From assembly GCF_027596085.1 (NCBI RefSeq), contig NC_072453.1, forward strand, positions 10,289,948 to 10,353,947: a DNA stretch of 64,000 nucleotides. Direction: 5' to 3'. The stretch is from Anoplopoma fimbria (taxonomy: Eukaryota; Chordata; Actinopteri; Perciformes; Anoplopomatidae). The notes under the pieces were generated by a model. The model worked only from the letters and a program-made list of their open reading frames with translations, was not told the origin of the DNA and made no database searches. Shown here piece by piece: positions 40,152 through 52,209 of this stretch (position 1 is the first letter of the stretch; each line of letters opens with the position of its first letter). Made by a program: the position numbers and the translations under genes.

Positions 40152-41616
40152 ATTTCTTTGGGGTTTTGGTTCAAGGAGACGGTGAATCAATAAGAAAACC
40201 TCCTTAAAGACCTTGAGGTGACATAATGATTAATGATGTCACGGAGGTCAGACAGTAATCTATATCTTGAAACAGACCCCTTACACCTAACCACCAATCT
40301 GATGACCACAAGGAGAATAAAAACCTCACCGGACTGAGGACTTAAATACAAAGAGCTAAAAGACGTCTCATCTGTTAAAGACACATGGAGGTGAAAAGAG
40401 GAGGGAAGTTTGTCGAGATCTGGGAAATGAAGCAGGAATAATCAGCTCTTGTGCAACAAGTCAACAAGCAAAAAGGAACTGGGCGGACTAGTCCTTTAAT
40501 CATTGACTAAAACCTCAAATAATAAAATCTTCAGAGGTACTTTCACTTAAAGCCTGATCTCTAAAGAAAAAGAAGAATGTTCTAAATCATGTCTTTAAAT
40601 ATTGAAACTTTTTACAAAGTGGAAACGAGGCAGACTTAAACTGACATTTAACTCATTTAAATCCAGTTTCCACTTTTTTTTACCGCCTCAAGCAGCTTTA
40701 AGTCTCACAGCATCACATAAGGTTAATGTTCTGTATCAGCATTTTCCATTAATCATTCAATTAAAATCAGATTTATTTTGAGTTTAGATGGTATGTTTTA
40801 AGATTAGCTTCATATTTAGAAACACCAAAGTTTGGTTTACATTTTCTACTACCTTGTCATTTGCATGTGCAGAGTCATCATTTTAAGTGTTAATTGTAAA
40901 AAGAAACGTTATTTTTATCCACAAAATGGACATATTGTGAATATTTTATTCATCATTCTTTTTTTAATGCACATTTTTAAAGATTTAGTTCTATTTCTCT
41001 TCCATAACACGACTCCTTTCAAACTGGTGAAAAGAACACATCCAAAATGTACATTTAGGTGTTTATTTTAACTACTTTCTCTATTATAAAATCACTAGAA
41101 GTAACCATCAGATGCGCCTCATTTGCATATTTAAAGATACAATTCCATAAAACTGTTAATATAAAAAAGAATTGTCTTAATGTCAGTTATCAACTGGGGA
41201 AGTTTCATGGTGATATATATTAGTTAAATATAGTATTAGTGTCTCCTGACATATTTAATAAGTATTGTACTTGATGTTTTGGTTAAAATCTTCTGAGATG
41301 GTTGATTTGAGTAAAACATTAATATATTCTTATTACACACTGCAACAGTTTGAGTGTTCAGGGTTTTTTTGTGCTTTGCTGCCACCTTCATGTGACTAAA
41401 CCTCCTTAAACAGCTGCAGGATGAAATACTTTATCACCACCAGGTGTCACCACACACCACGAGCTCTCCTCTGTCACGTGTTAGATGATTTTAGTGATGC
41501 TGCGATCAAATTTGTTTATTTGATAATAAAGAACAAATATTACAAATAAAAAAAAGTAAAACAGGGAGGACAGGATAAATTAGAAAATTGGTTCATTCGG
41601 ATATTGTGGGAAAGCA

Positions 41617-41730
41617 GTAGAGAGAGAGAAAGTGAGAGAGAGAGAGAGAGAGAAAGTGTATGTGAGAAAGAGAGAGAGAGAGAGAGAAAGTGTATGTGAG
41701 AGAGAGAGAAAGTGAGAGAGAGAGAGAGAC
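41617..41730 (+). repeat. (GA)n-rich array with repeated AAAGTGTATGTGAGA inserts
   Basis: Purine-rich run in which (GA)n blocks alternate with AAAGTG(TATGTG)AGA units. It lies just upstream of a TATA-like box. Confidence 0.9.
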
Positions 41731-41750
41731 CATCACAGCAGTCGGATCGT

Positions 41751-41758
41751 TATAAAAA
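41751..41758 (+). promoter_or_regulatory. gprc5c: TATA-like box, proposed gprc5c promoter
   Basis: TATAAAAA stands 21 bp after the GA-rich array. A possible first exon follows, ending CATTCAG|GTAATA at 41937/41938. Inference from position; the nearest downstream same-strand gene is gprc5c. Confidence 0.4.
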
Positions 41759-41779
41759 CGCTCGTGGAGGATTCTTAAA

Positions 41780-41937
41780 GGTTTTGGTTTTCTCTCTTAA
41801 ATCGGAAGTGAACTGTTTTAACTTTCTGTCTGTTTGTATCAGATTTCATCGAAAGGAGGAAACTTTTTTTATTTTGAACTCTGCATGATTTACCTTCAAC
41901 TGTGTGGAGCAGGTGAAGAAGATCAACAAGCATTCAG
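41780..41937 (+). other. gprc5c: Proposed untranslated exon 1 of gprc5c
   Basis: Donor GTAATA at 41938 and the next acceptor CTGTACAG at 44545-44552 would give a 2.6-kb intron ahead of the coding exon. It contains an upstream ATG at 41885. The 5' end is a guess from the TATA-like box. Confidence 0.35.
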
Positions 41938-44552
41938 GTAATAAATACATCACATTTATGATCATATTACATATGAATTATCTCCTTCAGACTTTTAAGA
42001 TCTAAGGACGCTTTACTAGAGATATGTTCAAGAGCACATTTCTGTTCTATTTTCAATATACTGGCTCCTTTAAGTGCGCAATAAATACTCTTAATGCTAT
42101 TTTTGTCGCTTTTAAAGGAGCAGAGCAAGTGTCCGATGTCAAAGCATGTTATTATGGATATTTAAGAACTGTTTGTGTGTTTATAATGTTCATTTATGTC
42201 CCTGAAAACACCCTGAAGTGTGTAAACTGTTCTTACATACATTAAATACTTCATATTGATGAAGAACAGATCTGATGTTTGAGTTTATGTGGTGAGGAAG
42301 GATAAGAAGAAGCATTTTTTGTTGGAGGAAAAAGTGTTGTTTTGTAAATGAAATGCATCACCATGTAGCAGCAGCCAGACGTGAAGGAGATGAACCTGTG
42401 TGTTTTTATAAAAGCTGCTGAAACTGAGCTAATTCATGTTTCATATTGATCACAATACCTGAAGAAGACTCTGAGGGCCAAAATGAGCTGTGACGCTTCT
42501 ATTTCTTCCAGACGCTCTGTGTGTTTTATGGTATCATGTTGCGTTTAAGTACCGATGAGGACAGAAAACACATGCGAGATAGTTTTTTTCTAGGGGCCTC
42601 TCTACAAGGGGACCGTGGGAATCGGGGCCCCTTGAAGAACATAGTATTGATTTCTGTGTGATTGGATTGACACAAACACCTTTAAGCTGTTGATGAGCTT
42701 TTGATCACATCATGTGATCTTTTTCAGCCGGTGAAGTGTTGTATTGTCTCATTTTACAAACCATGCTGATGAAGACCATGTGAGATGATTGAAAGCTCCA
42801 CAGCAGCTATATTAAAGGCAAGGTTGTAATCCTATTTTTTGTTTAAATTGTCTTTACATCCTGGCGGCGATAAATTAATCAAATACTCTGACAAAAAAAT
42901 TGTCAGATATAAGCCTGACCAATTATTTAATTCTGCCTGAGTGTAATGATTGGACGAACTCCCTGACCGTACTCTGCTCAGAATAAATAGTCCTGAATTT
43001 TGCAAATGCAAAGTACCTGCCTGCGAATATTTTGCATTTTCATGCCGTTTATACTTAACACACCCAGTTTAGGCCTTAACACATGGTTAACATTGTGAAA
43101 ATGTAGGCACCAAAACCATTTAGTTAACATTAGAAAAAACATCATGGTTCCAGTTTAAAACATGTCCTTTGGAACGTCAGGTAAGCTACGAATGTAACGT
43201 CATGTGACATCGGGCCACAAACGAGTAAAAGTCCTGTGTTTGTTTGTCCCATCATCTCTTGGAGGACTTCTCGCCTCTAAAATACGGTGACGGCCACAAC
43301 AAAAGCATTCGTATTTGATGCTCTGAGACTGAGAGGACAAGCTGAGTTTTGTTATTTTACTGCTTTTTTAAAATCCTGATAAAGTATTCTAGGAATCAGA
43401 GGTTTTATCTTTGTCAAACTTTTTGTATGTAAAGAAAAAAAAATATCCTCAGTGAAAGTCTTTAGTTCTTTAGGTCATTTGCATGAACCTGCTGAACTCG
43501 TGAGATATTTGGAAAGCCAAACTGCTGTTGTGTTCTTTCATTTTTTACTTTTTTTGTTTCATACTGGAATGAAAAATCTTTGTGTTCCTACCTTGAGCAT
43601 GCAATTGAAATTGCCAACATGCCATAAAACAGTTGGTCCTTGAGCTCTCCATGGTAACGGAGGTGGAAATAACTTTGATGTCTAAAGACTGAGGGCCTGA
43701 GTTAATACGGTGTGTCCACAGGCTCCTGTTTCTGTGTTCGACAGGCATGAAATCTAGTGAAGAATACTGATACTGTGTTCGTGATCAGGGGTCACGCCCA
43801 GATGAAACAAACATATTAGTGGTTAATTGTAGTCCACGGAGGGAAGGGCGGTACAGCCACGAAACTAAGGGACCAACCAACTCATGGAGAACCAGAGAAG
43901 GTTGATTTCTTTGTTCCAGAAGTCACAGGAAGTTAGATAGTGTGAATGTTTGCCACCACACTCGTATCGATTTGGCTCAGAGACAATGTCCCTCGGGTTC
44001 AGAGAAATACAATCTGACGGGGACAAAAAGAAGACTCGGCAAAAAGACAAAATAGGGACTCTGGAGATATTTACTCAGAAACCAGACGAGGATCCGCTCT
44101 GATTTTATGTTGTTGAATAGAAAAAAACTTTTTGATTTGATGCCCACTCCACCTTAGGGTTAATGCACTTTCACCTCATTGATTCTGGTGTAATCTCAAT
44201 GTACAGAAACAATATTTGTCGACAAATCTCATTAATGAATAACGTCAGAGTTGGGAAAAGTCCAGAGTTTGACATTCCTCTGATATTTTAGGTGGCTACT
44301 GAGGTCTCTGAGCTTTTCTGACTCTTTCCAGCTCTGAACAACAGTTAAGTAATTTTCTGTGTAAACATCATGATGAAGGCTTGAATGATCACATGTTGCT
44401 GTGTGTATACTGACTCACATAAGTGTAATATTTGCTTTATCGGGTGTAGACAACAGTATCGTTATGCAGCTTTGGTGACGTATTTAAGTCTTTGTTAAGA
44501 TCTGTCCACATCTAAAGTTTCTCAGACTCTCCTTGTTCCTCCGTCTGTACAG
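41938..44552 (+). other. Proposed gprc5c intron 1
   Basis: Family C repeat copy at 43060-43260. Otherwise no recognisable exon or RNA. Confidence 0.4.
43060..43260 (+). repeat. Dispersed repeat family C, copy 4
   Basis: 'caccaaaaccatttagttaa', 'aaacatcatggttccagttt' and 'aaaagtcctgtgtttgtttg' follow the order of the 19190-19620 copy. Confidence 0.55.
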
Positions 44553-44612
44553 CTACTGCCAGGATCCCAGAACAACTCGTCCAAACTGAACCCTGGTTTT
44601 CTCCCAGTCGCC

Positions 44613-45600
44613 ATGAGTACCAACGCCACCCCTCGGGGTTGCGGCCCCGAGGTGGACTCCCTCTATTACAATCTGTGTGACCTCAACGTTGTGTGGGGCA
44701 TCGTGCTGGAGGCCTTCGCCGCGGCCGGCATCGTCTTCTCCGTTGTGCTTTCCATCTCGCTGCTGGCCAGCTTGCCCTTCATTCAGGACAAGAACCGCAG
44801 GAGCTCGGTGGTGCTCCAGGCCTTCTTCGTGGTCTTCACCGCCGGCCTCTTCTGCCTGACCTTCGCCTTCATCGTGGGAAAGGACTTCTCCACGTGCGCC
44901 TCCCGGAGGTTCCTCTTCGGCGTGCTGTTTGGCGGCTGCTTTGCCTGCCTCCTGATGCAGTGTGTGAGGCTGAACTTCCTCGCCCGGCGGGACAGCGGGC
45001 CTCGGGCCTGGGTCTTGTGTCTGGCGGCGTTGGGGCTGTGGCTGGTGGAGGTGGTCATCAACACCGAGTGGCTGATCATCACGGTGGTTCGGCACCCACA
45101 GGGGCCGCTCAACGCCACGGCCGAAACCGGCAGAGCCACGGCGACGCCATGCAACGTTGCCAACGAGGACTTCGTCATGGCGCTGATCTACGTGATGACC
45201 CTGATATTGGCCGTGGTGGTGGCGAGTCTCGCCATCATGGCGGGCAAACACAACCAGTGGAAGAAGGAAGGCGCCTTCATCCTTCTGATCAGCCTTGTCT
45301 CTGTGGGTATCTGGGTGGCGTGGATCGTCATGTACGTCTACGGGAACCAGAGGACAGGGGGGCCCACGTGGGACGACCCCACCTTGGCCATCGCCTTGGT
45401 TGTGAACGCCTGGACCTTCATCATCCTCTACTCGATTCCCGACATCTGCACCTTGACCAGCTTTGAGGAGACCGAGCAGACCTTTGGGGAAGATCTGTAC
45501 CCGAACCGAGGAGTCGGCTACGAGACGATCCTGAAGGAGCAGAGCTCCCAGAACATGTTCATGGAAAATAAGGCGTTCTCTATGGACGAGCCCAAACAAG
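44613..45600 (+). CDS. gprc5c: gprc5c coding exon with all seven TM helices
   Basis: 988 nt encoding residues 1-329 plus one base, ending MDEPKQ. The donor is GTATGT at 45601. The exon also carries 60 nt of 5' UTR from the CTGTACAG acceptor. Confidence 0.97.
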
Positions 45601-48600
45601 GTATGTAGTCTGCTGTTTATTTCATCTTTATAGTTAATAGAAAAACTCTCTGTGCTGGATCAAACTCTCACCACCTGTAGGTTAGAAATGTGGCTCTGAA
45701 AAGTCTGTAGTCCATCTGTTAGAGGAATCTACAGGCAGAATGTTTTGTATTGTTGACACTGATATATCAAGACATTCCAATGATTACAAAACTCTATCGA
45801 TACATTTGTACGTAACAGCAATTTTACTGCAGTCTGAACTAATATAACTCAAATAATATCAACTATACTATCAACTGCACTTCTGAAAAGCAAAATGTTC
45901 TGCCACAATAATTACTATATGGACCTATTTAACAATATTGTGACATGACCTCCATATGTTTTACTTTATCTTCAGCTCTGATGTGGGAACATTTGAGGTT
46001 TACAGGTGCTATATAAGAGATTAGAAGCACTTCCTTCACACGGCTCTCAGTATGGCAAAGGCTGATCCGCCTGCTAGGAGCTAACGGTGCTAACAGCGCT
46101 AACAGTTCAAACAGTAGGAACAGAGCCCATTTAATTTATTGTTTTGGTTGTGTGGTTTTATTTTATTTATGTTTCATTTATTTAGGATATTTCTTTTCAC
46201 ATTTCGATTCCAATATCTGAATATCATGAAGGATTAATAGTTCACCGTTTTTTAAAAGGTTGTAATTGCATTATAATGCGATTATGTTATCATATCAGTG
46301 GCATAAAATGGCAAAAACATTGATTATCGCAATTGCTTTTGGGACAGTATATCATCCAAAATAAGAAGTTATCGTTACAGGCCTACAAGGGCTGCAATTA
46401 AATGTTAATATTTTTTTGAATAATTATAAAAACATATTCGGGTTTGGGCACACCAACCTCCCAACCTTTATTTTCTCAGGTATGACATCACTCTAGTCTC
46501 ATGGAAAGCGTTTTCACTCCTTTTATTCCATGTTAAGCAAATATATGCCCAGTCAACAGACAGTTTGCGTAGTTTGTGAGGTATTGACAAGAAGGATGTC
46601 ACAAACATCCACTTTGCATAGTTTCACGCAGTTTCCACCCGACTACGTTTCCATTTCACTGGAATATCAGGAATAGCTTCCTGGTTTTGTTACGGGAACG
46701 TTGAATTGTACATGTCCTCTTGTCTCTGCAGTGACTGTTTGTATAATAACGTGCTTATCACAGAACAAACAGTGACCTTGTACAGATGATCACTGAGTTT
46801 AAAGCCCACAAAAACATTGAACCAGAGCGATTACCCTGCAAAATCCTCAAAAGGTTGTTTTACATCTTTGTGATGACCCAAACAGAACTCGATATTCTGC
46901 TGTTTGAGTCCAGTAAAAAGATCAGAACACTCAGTCTGTGGCCTCTCAGGTTAATCATAGATAGTGAGGTAGACGGTGTTGTGTGGCTGATAATGTCCTC
47001 AAGGGTTACAGGGAGTTTTTTCACCAGTCTGTCAGCTTGAGTCACCGTGGTGGAAAAATAACTAGGTGTTTATACTCAAATATTTCCATTCTGGGAGAAG
47101 TTTTAAGCTTTTTCTTTGCAACATTTCAGGAAGGAAATCACACTTTGTACCCCACAACATTTATATTAAAGTTAGAGTTCAGATTCAGCTTTGAAGTTAA
47201 ACATGAGATAGAGATTTACATTTTCATACATTCCTATGACTTTTAGACATAGAGTGCTGCAAGGATGATGTATTTTTGAAAACCAACAGGAAGTCAGCAT
47301 CACACTGGTTCCCTCGATCATTTTTATTTTTTTCCATTGGATTTTGGATTATTGCAGAAAATAATCTCTGTGGCAAACAAATGTTCATGATACTAACATG
47401 TTTTGTTCATAGAGATAGTCTTAACAAATGAACACCACATTCAGCAGGAGTAAAAAGCTAACGTAAGGCTGTAAAGGAACTCCACCACGGTCACATGACT
47501 TCACGTCTCCACCTCTAAGCTAAATGAGGACTAGTGTTCTAGTGTTCTAGTGAGGACGTTTAGTCACATGACTTCACGTCTCCACCACTAACCTAAAGGA
47601 GGACTAGTGTTCTGGTGTTCTAGTGAGGACATTTAATCGTCTCATTTAGACATGTTTTAAGACACATAGAAGCTTCTAAATTCACCAGAGGGGTTTTTAC
47701 TGATACCTTATTTCAGACATCTAACCAGAAACACATTGACTTTAAGATGATGGAACAGGATGTGAAAAAATGCTGACTCATTTCTTGGTTTTAGGATTTA
47801 TTCCTGCAGCACTCTATTATCTAAAAAGCTTTATATTTAGTTTCAAATTTCTGTTTCTCTTTCTTTCTATGTTTTTATTTCGTCTTTTTTTCCAGCCCTT
47901 CTTTTTATCCCCATGCAATCTTAAAGCAAACTCCCTAAAACTCGAGATTTGTTATTTGTTAAGATTATTATATTTTCAAATCTGAATGCTAAATGCTGTA
48001 CGCACAGCTGTTGTGGGATTTCAGATCTCAGATCTGGTTCATGATACAGAGCGGCAGCATTTGACTTCCTCCTGCATCATTTACTCCTACGGATAATTGA
48101 CTTCTTTTCTTTGTATTGTGAGCTACTGTGTGACTAAAGAGTCGTTAATAGTCGTCAGCAGTGGGACAGGATAGGTCAACCGTAAATTGCTCAACCGGAA
48201 TTGCAGTCAGGTATTCAACAGTGGCAATGTGTCCTCTGAATCATTCCTGTTAATGAGCCTCCCTCTCCCAAACACTCCCACTCCTGATTCCCATCAGAAA
48301 CATCACGCCTTGTGTTTGCACTGTTTGGGTGACAAATTAATGACGTGTGTTGCCCCCCCGTCTTTCCATTACAGGATCCAAGCCCGTGTCTCCGTACAGC
48401 GGCTACACCGGTCAGCTGCGTGGGGCCGTCTACCAGCCCACCGAGCTGGCTCTCATCAGCAAAGCAGTAGGAAACGTGAGTGTCCGCCCACGCCTCTTGT
48501 TTACGGAGACACACATTTGAATGTGCCATTAATAGCATAGAGTATATTGAAATTAAAGAAGAACATTTGACTGTTTTTGAGGAAGCAGTCTAAACAATGA

Positions 48601-50700
48601 GACAGAGCAAACTGTGTGAACCGGGTTTCAGCAGAATATGTGCTGTTTTGTTTGAAAACGAGATGCAAGATTTAACCTTTATGGGCAATATATTACAAGA
48701 AGTTTCATAAAAAAGATGTTGGTCATAACTAGATTATATTTTGACATCTATTACATGATACATTCTAGTCTTAATTGTCTTAATAGTAGTAGTTAGAGAT
48801 GTTCCAATACCATTTTATTCCTTCACGATACCGTGTGGAGTAGTGATCCGATCAGTCCGTTAAAAACACAACGCCGTTTCAAATGTACCATATAGTCCAA
48901 TAAATGACTATTTACTAAGCTCCTCCCCTTCACAGAGATTGTCCAATCACATTTTAGCAACTGTTAGGTACAGAAGGTCTGTCAAGCTTTTTGAATCTGA
49001 TGAAGCAGCGTGCATGGGGCTCTATAAATATAATGATAATAATAATCATCATAAAAATTTAACTAACTTTTATCAGGTAGCACTTTTCAAAAGCAGAATA
49101 TAAAAAGTGATAAACTGATAAAAACTGAACGACGCAATTAAATACATACAAAGAGATAAATCAGGTAGCAAAGCAACTATTACAGGGGTATCTATAAGAA
49201 AAATAAAATGATTAAAATAAGCAGACAAAATAGTAAAAAAATATGAGTTAAAACAAAATAAACAAATTTAAAAAAAGCATCTGCATCAGGAATCAAAAGC
49301 CTCTTTAGACAAGTTTGTTTTGAGGAGTAATTTAAAATGGAGCAAAGAGACAAATCATGTACATGATACAAAAAGGGCCCACCATTTTTTTTATATTTAA
49401 TTAAATTGTTGATTCTGAGGATCTTAAGTTCTGGTAAACGGGTCGTGGCGGTCTCTCCAAAGAGCAGGCCGTCACTGATACATTCCCCTCCCTCATTTCT
49501 TGGATGTTTGTTGTCCTGGGCCAATGTCGTGCAGCACCCTCCGGAGGTCTCCTTTGACATGGCCATTCCCAGAGCGTCCACCCACTCAGCCACCGACAGC
49601 GGGAGCAGCACTCCATCGACACACGGCAAGGCCGGGAGCGCCGCCCACGCTCAGACCAACGGGAACAGCGTAGGTCGTCTCCTCCGCCCTCCACGGCTCT
49701 CCTCGCTTATCAACTTTTTCTGTTTCCCCCTCTGCCTCTGTGCGTGTCGACCTCTCAGCTCCTGCTGTATCCATAGCAACCTCTTCTACAGGTTGACCAT
49801 GAATCACTTCTTTGTCAGGAGTTTTTTCCTACTTTCTTACCTGGTGGAGCTCTCATGTCTTTTACCTCGTCTGGACTTATTCACTCTGTTCTTCACATCT
49901 GTGTTTCTCTCTACAACGGAGAAGAAATGTGGGTGAAAAAGGGTTTGATTTGTCATGATTTGTCTCTTTCTGGTCTTATTCTTTTCCATATTTATCTGTC
50001 TTTAACATTTATCTTCTAAATGTCAAATTTTCTTTAACTGAAAATCTATATTTTGAGTATGAAACACTCACCTCTAGTCTTTAAAGGTGGCTCTGAATAG
50101 ACTGTGGCCTGTAGTCAGAGGGATTCACAGCAGTTACAATGCAATACAGAAGCTATTTAGACATATTTTGGTAGCAATACTACAAATCCACCTATGGGGA
50201 ATGCGTGACCCGACTTATTCGGCCTTTACTCTGTTTCCTGCTTTACTTTGAAAGTTACCCTCCCCATGTGCCATGTTTGGTTTTACTTCTTGTCTTTGTG
50301 TGTTTTCTGCACCGCCTGTGTTTCATCAGTTAATCAGTCCCTTTTTCATTTAGTCTTGGTGCTCCTTCTTTCGGCTAAGAAGTCCATCAGTGAAACAGAG
50401 TTAGTCTCCAGGAGTTTTGTGTTGCTGGTTTGTTTTCTGGAGATGCATCACATGAGTTTATTTTTGTCATTAAATCATTGGGTCCAATCCAGCTACTACT
50501 ATAACTTTTTGTGTTCAATAAAGGGATTTTGTTTTGACACATCCTTTGATCGCCTAAAGATTTGAATTTGCTGTGAATCAAAGCTGCTGCCCTTCAGAGC
50601 CACCTCTCTAGTTTAATCTGTAAACTGTTATTATTTAAAGTCTCATTATGTCTCTCTTCTTCTGCAGGGAAACGGTCTACATAGGACGTCCCAGTGGTGA
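44613..50700 (+). CDS. gprc5c: G-protein-coupled receptor class C group 5 member C (RAIG3), complete coding region
   Basis: Exons 44613-45600, 48375-48475, 49535-49669 and 50668-50700 join in frame to 418 codons plus TGA (human form about 441). It is a plasma-membrane orphan receptor of the retinoic-acid-inducible GPRC5 group, with seven TM helices and no Venus-flytrap domain. Seen here: a short N-terminus with sequon NAT (4-6) and cysteines, TM1 from about residue 29, TM2 SVVLQAFFVVFTAGLFCLTF, and TM3 with FGVLFGGCFACLLMQCVRLN. The tail signature GVGYETILKEQSSQNMFMEN then KAFSMDEP, followed by VSPYSGYTGQL and VYQPTE, is nearly identical to human GPRC5C. The distal tail is Ser/Thr-rich. The ATG has a good context (GTCGCCATGA). 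Neighbour gpr142 matches human 17q25.1. Confidence 0.96.
45601..48374 (+). other. gprc5c intron after the TM exon
   Basis: Family B repeat at 47280-47490 with a tandem duplication at 47490-47640. No further exon was recognised. Confidence 0.7.
47280..47720 (+). repeat. Dispersed repeat family B, copy 2, with internal 73-bp tandem duplication
   Basis: Left part matches 7400-7625 ('ggattttggattattgcaga', 'ggctgtaaaggaactccac'). GTCACATGACTTCACGTCTC starts at 47490 and again at 47563, each followed by GGACTAGTGTTCT and CTAGTGAGGAC. Confidence 0.75.
48375..48475 (+). CDS. gprc5c: gprc5c tail exon (SPYSGYTGQL)
   Basis: 101 nt encoding GSKPVSPYSGYTGQLRGAVY and QPTELALISKAVGN. The acceptor is CATTACAG and the donor GTGAGT. 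Aligns with human VSPYSGYNGQL...VYQPTEMAL. Confidence 0.94.
48476..49534 (+). other. gprc5c intron between tail exons
   Basis: AT-rich. A possible degenerate repeat lies near 48797-48860 ('gagatgttccaataccattt'). Nothing else was recognised. Confidence 0.6.
49535..49669 (+). CDS. gprc5c: gprc5c tail exon (Ser/Thr-rich)
   Basis: 135 nt, phase 0 at both ends, encoding HPPEVSFDMAIPRASTHSAT through HAQTNGNS. The AIPRA core corresponds to human ILPRA. The acceptor is GTCGTGCAG and the donor GTAGGT. Confidence 0.88.
49670..50667 (+). other. gprc5c last intron
   Basis: About 1 kb, T-rich. No recognised content. Confidence 0.6.
50668..50700 (+). CDS. gprc5c: gprc5c terminal coding exon
   Basis: 33 nt encoding GNGLHRTSQW-stop after a strong CTTCTTCTGCAG acceptor, in phase with the previous exon. 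It is short but fits the family, whose tails end in a tryptophan-containing motif. Confidence 0.82.
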   Translation, partial: GNGLHRTSQW

Positions 50701-51504
50701 ACACCCTGACGCTCTCAACAACACGTCAAATTAACTTCACGTCTTTTCATTTTGCTCTCGCTGACTGTGTGTTTGCTGTCGCTCCGTGGTTCTCTAAGCT
50801 GGTTCTAAGAGGAACGCCGAGCCACCCGGCACCGATGGAAAAACAGCCAAACCTTCTATTGGCTGGCTTCCTCTGTGCCGCCGTGTGTCAGACAGTGTAG
50901 AGCTTCATTTGGACGTCAAAGCTGCGGCTTTGCTGCAGAACAAAGACGTTTTGCATCAGTTAGCCGGACTGTGAGCCCTCTGCTGGACCACAATCACACC
51001 GATAGAGGGTGGGTGCTGACGGCGCAAATATATTACATTCACCATACACCCACCCTTCCCCCTTTCCCCGACACCCACCATAAACCTGCAGCGGCAGCAC
51101 CGGTGGAACATTATTTACTCGCTTTGGGTTGTGAATATTGTTATTAACCACAAAGTTCACATGTAAAATAGAGCAACTGGTGTTGGATTAATGTAAATAA
51201 GTTGTTAATGTGTCAATGGTTGTACACTGCATGGAAGCATTGAATGAATATGTTTATTTAATATTATTTATAGCACCACTGTGTGCTATTTGATGATTTA
51301 ATGTTATTTCTACCAATCAACAATCACACGAATGGAGCTGAAATAGAACTTGTTTCACTGTTTTATGAGTTTCTTTATTTTTCTTTCTTTAAAAGAAAAC
51401 AGAAGATGACTATGACATACTTTGTGTCAATATTCTTCAATAGATACTCTGCTTATTTACCTGATGGTTACATTCCAGTTTAGCTTCAGAAGTACCCTCA
51501 AAGC

Positions 51505-51524
51505 CTCATGGGAGTTGTAGTTTT
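51505..51524 (-). promoter_or_regulatory. ZNF143/THAP11-type motif in gprc5c 3' UTR
   Basis: CTCATGGGAGTTGTAGTTTT is close to the reverse complement of the ACTACAATTCCCAGCATGC-type element. It falls in the 3' UTR region rather than a known promoter, so function is doubtful. Confidence 0.35.
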
Positions 51525-52179
51525 TGAATGTTCACAAAACAATCAGCAGATGTGCAAAAAATAATTCACTTTTCACTCTGCAGTCTTCTACATGGTGTGT
51601 TAGGATTCCCTGGAGTGATCAATATTTGGTCCCTAACTCAAAGTTAACTCCCATCATGCATTGTGCAGACAGGGAAAGGTCAAGAATACACTTTCTTGGT
51701 TCTATTGGAAACGTCTTCAGTGATGAACCCGGGGGTGTGACCAAGACCAGGGTGATGTACCCCCGACCTGGGTCCAAGCGGGGCCCTGCTGCTCCACGGA
51801 TGCCGAATGAAAAACATATTTGCTGCTGGTTGAAATGAACCTGAATATGGCTGCATCCAACCATTATTTTCATTAATGATTAATCTGTAATTTGGTCAAT
51901 ACAATCTCAGAACTTTGGTTTCTCTGAACCAGAGTTTGCTTGTTTTGTGTCAGTTAAACAGTCCAAGCTAAATATATTGAATTTATTATGAAAGAAAACA
52001 ACAAACGTTTTAAATGTTTTAACTTTTAGAAAGACAAATCAAAGAAACCCTTAAAGAGAAACCTGTATTGTCTGTCTGAGAAAGATATCACAATGTCCGC
52101 TGTTTATAAACCCTTTGATTTAATGTATCGACATGTTTTTGACCAGAGCCACTGTGTGATATGTCTTTAATATACAGCA

Positions 52180-52185
52180 AATAAA
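52180..52185 (+). terminator. gprc5c: Putative gprc5c polyadenylation signal
   Basis: AATAAA about 1.48 kb after the stop codon, giving a 3' UTR of about 1.5 kb. No earlier canonical signal was noticed in the UTR. Confidence 0.5.
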
Positions 52186-52209
52186 TATCCACTTGCCATG
52201 TTATGAATA

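Larger units (their letters stand above)
36660..41600. other. Intergenic between gpr142 and gprc5c
   Basis: No gene was recognised. It contains (CA)n at 37231-37271 and 37308-37323, a short AT-rich (TA)n at 38402-38432, a G-rich tract, TIR element copy 5 and an inverted family C copy. Confidence 0.55.

Noticed and set aside
44553..45599. 348-codon antisense ORF over gprc5c
   Set aside because: Shadow of the GC-rich coding exon on the opposite strand. Composition (His/Gln/Arg/Gly) is typical of antisense frames.
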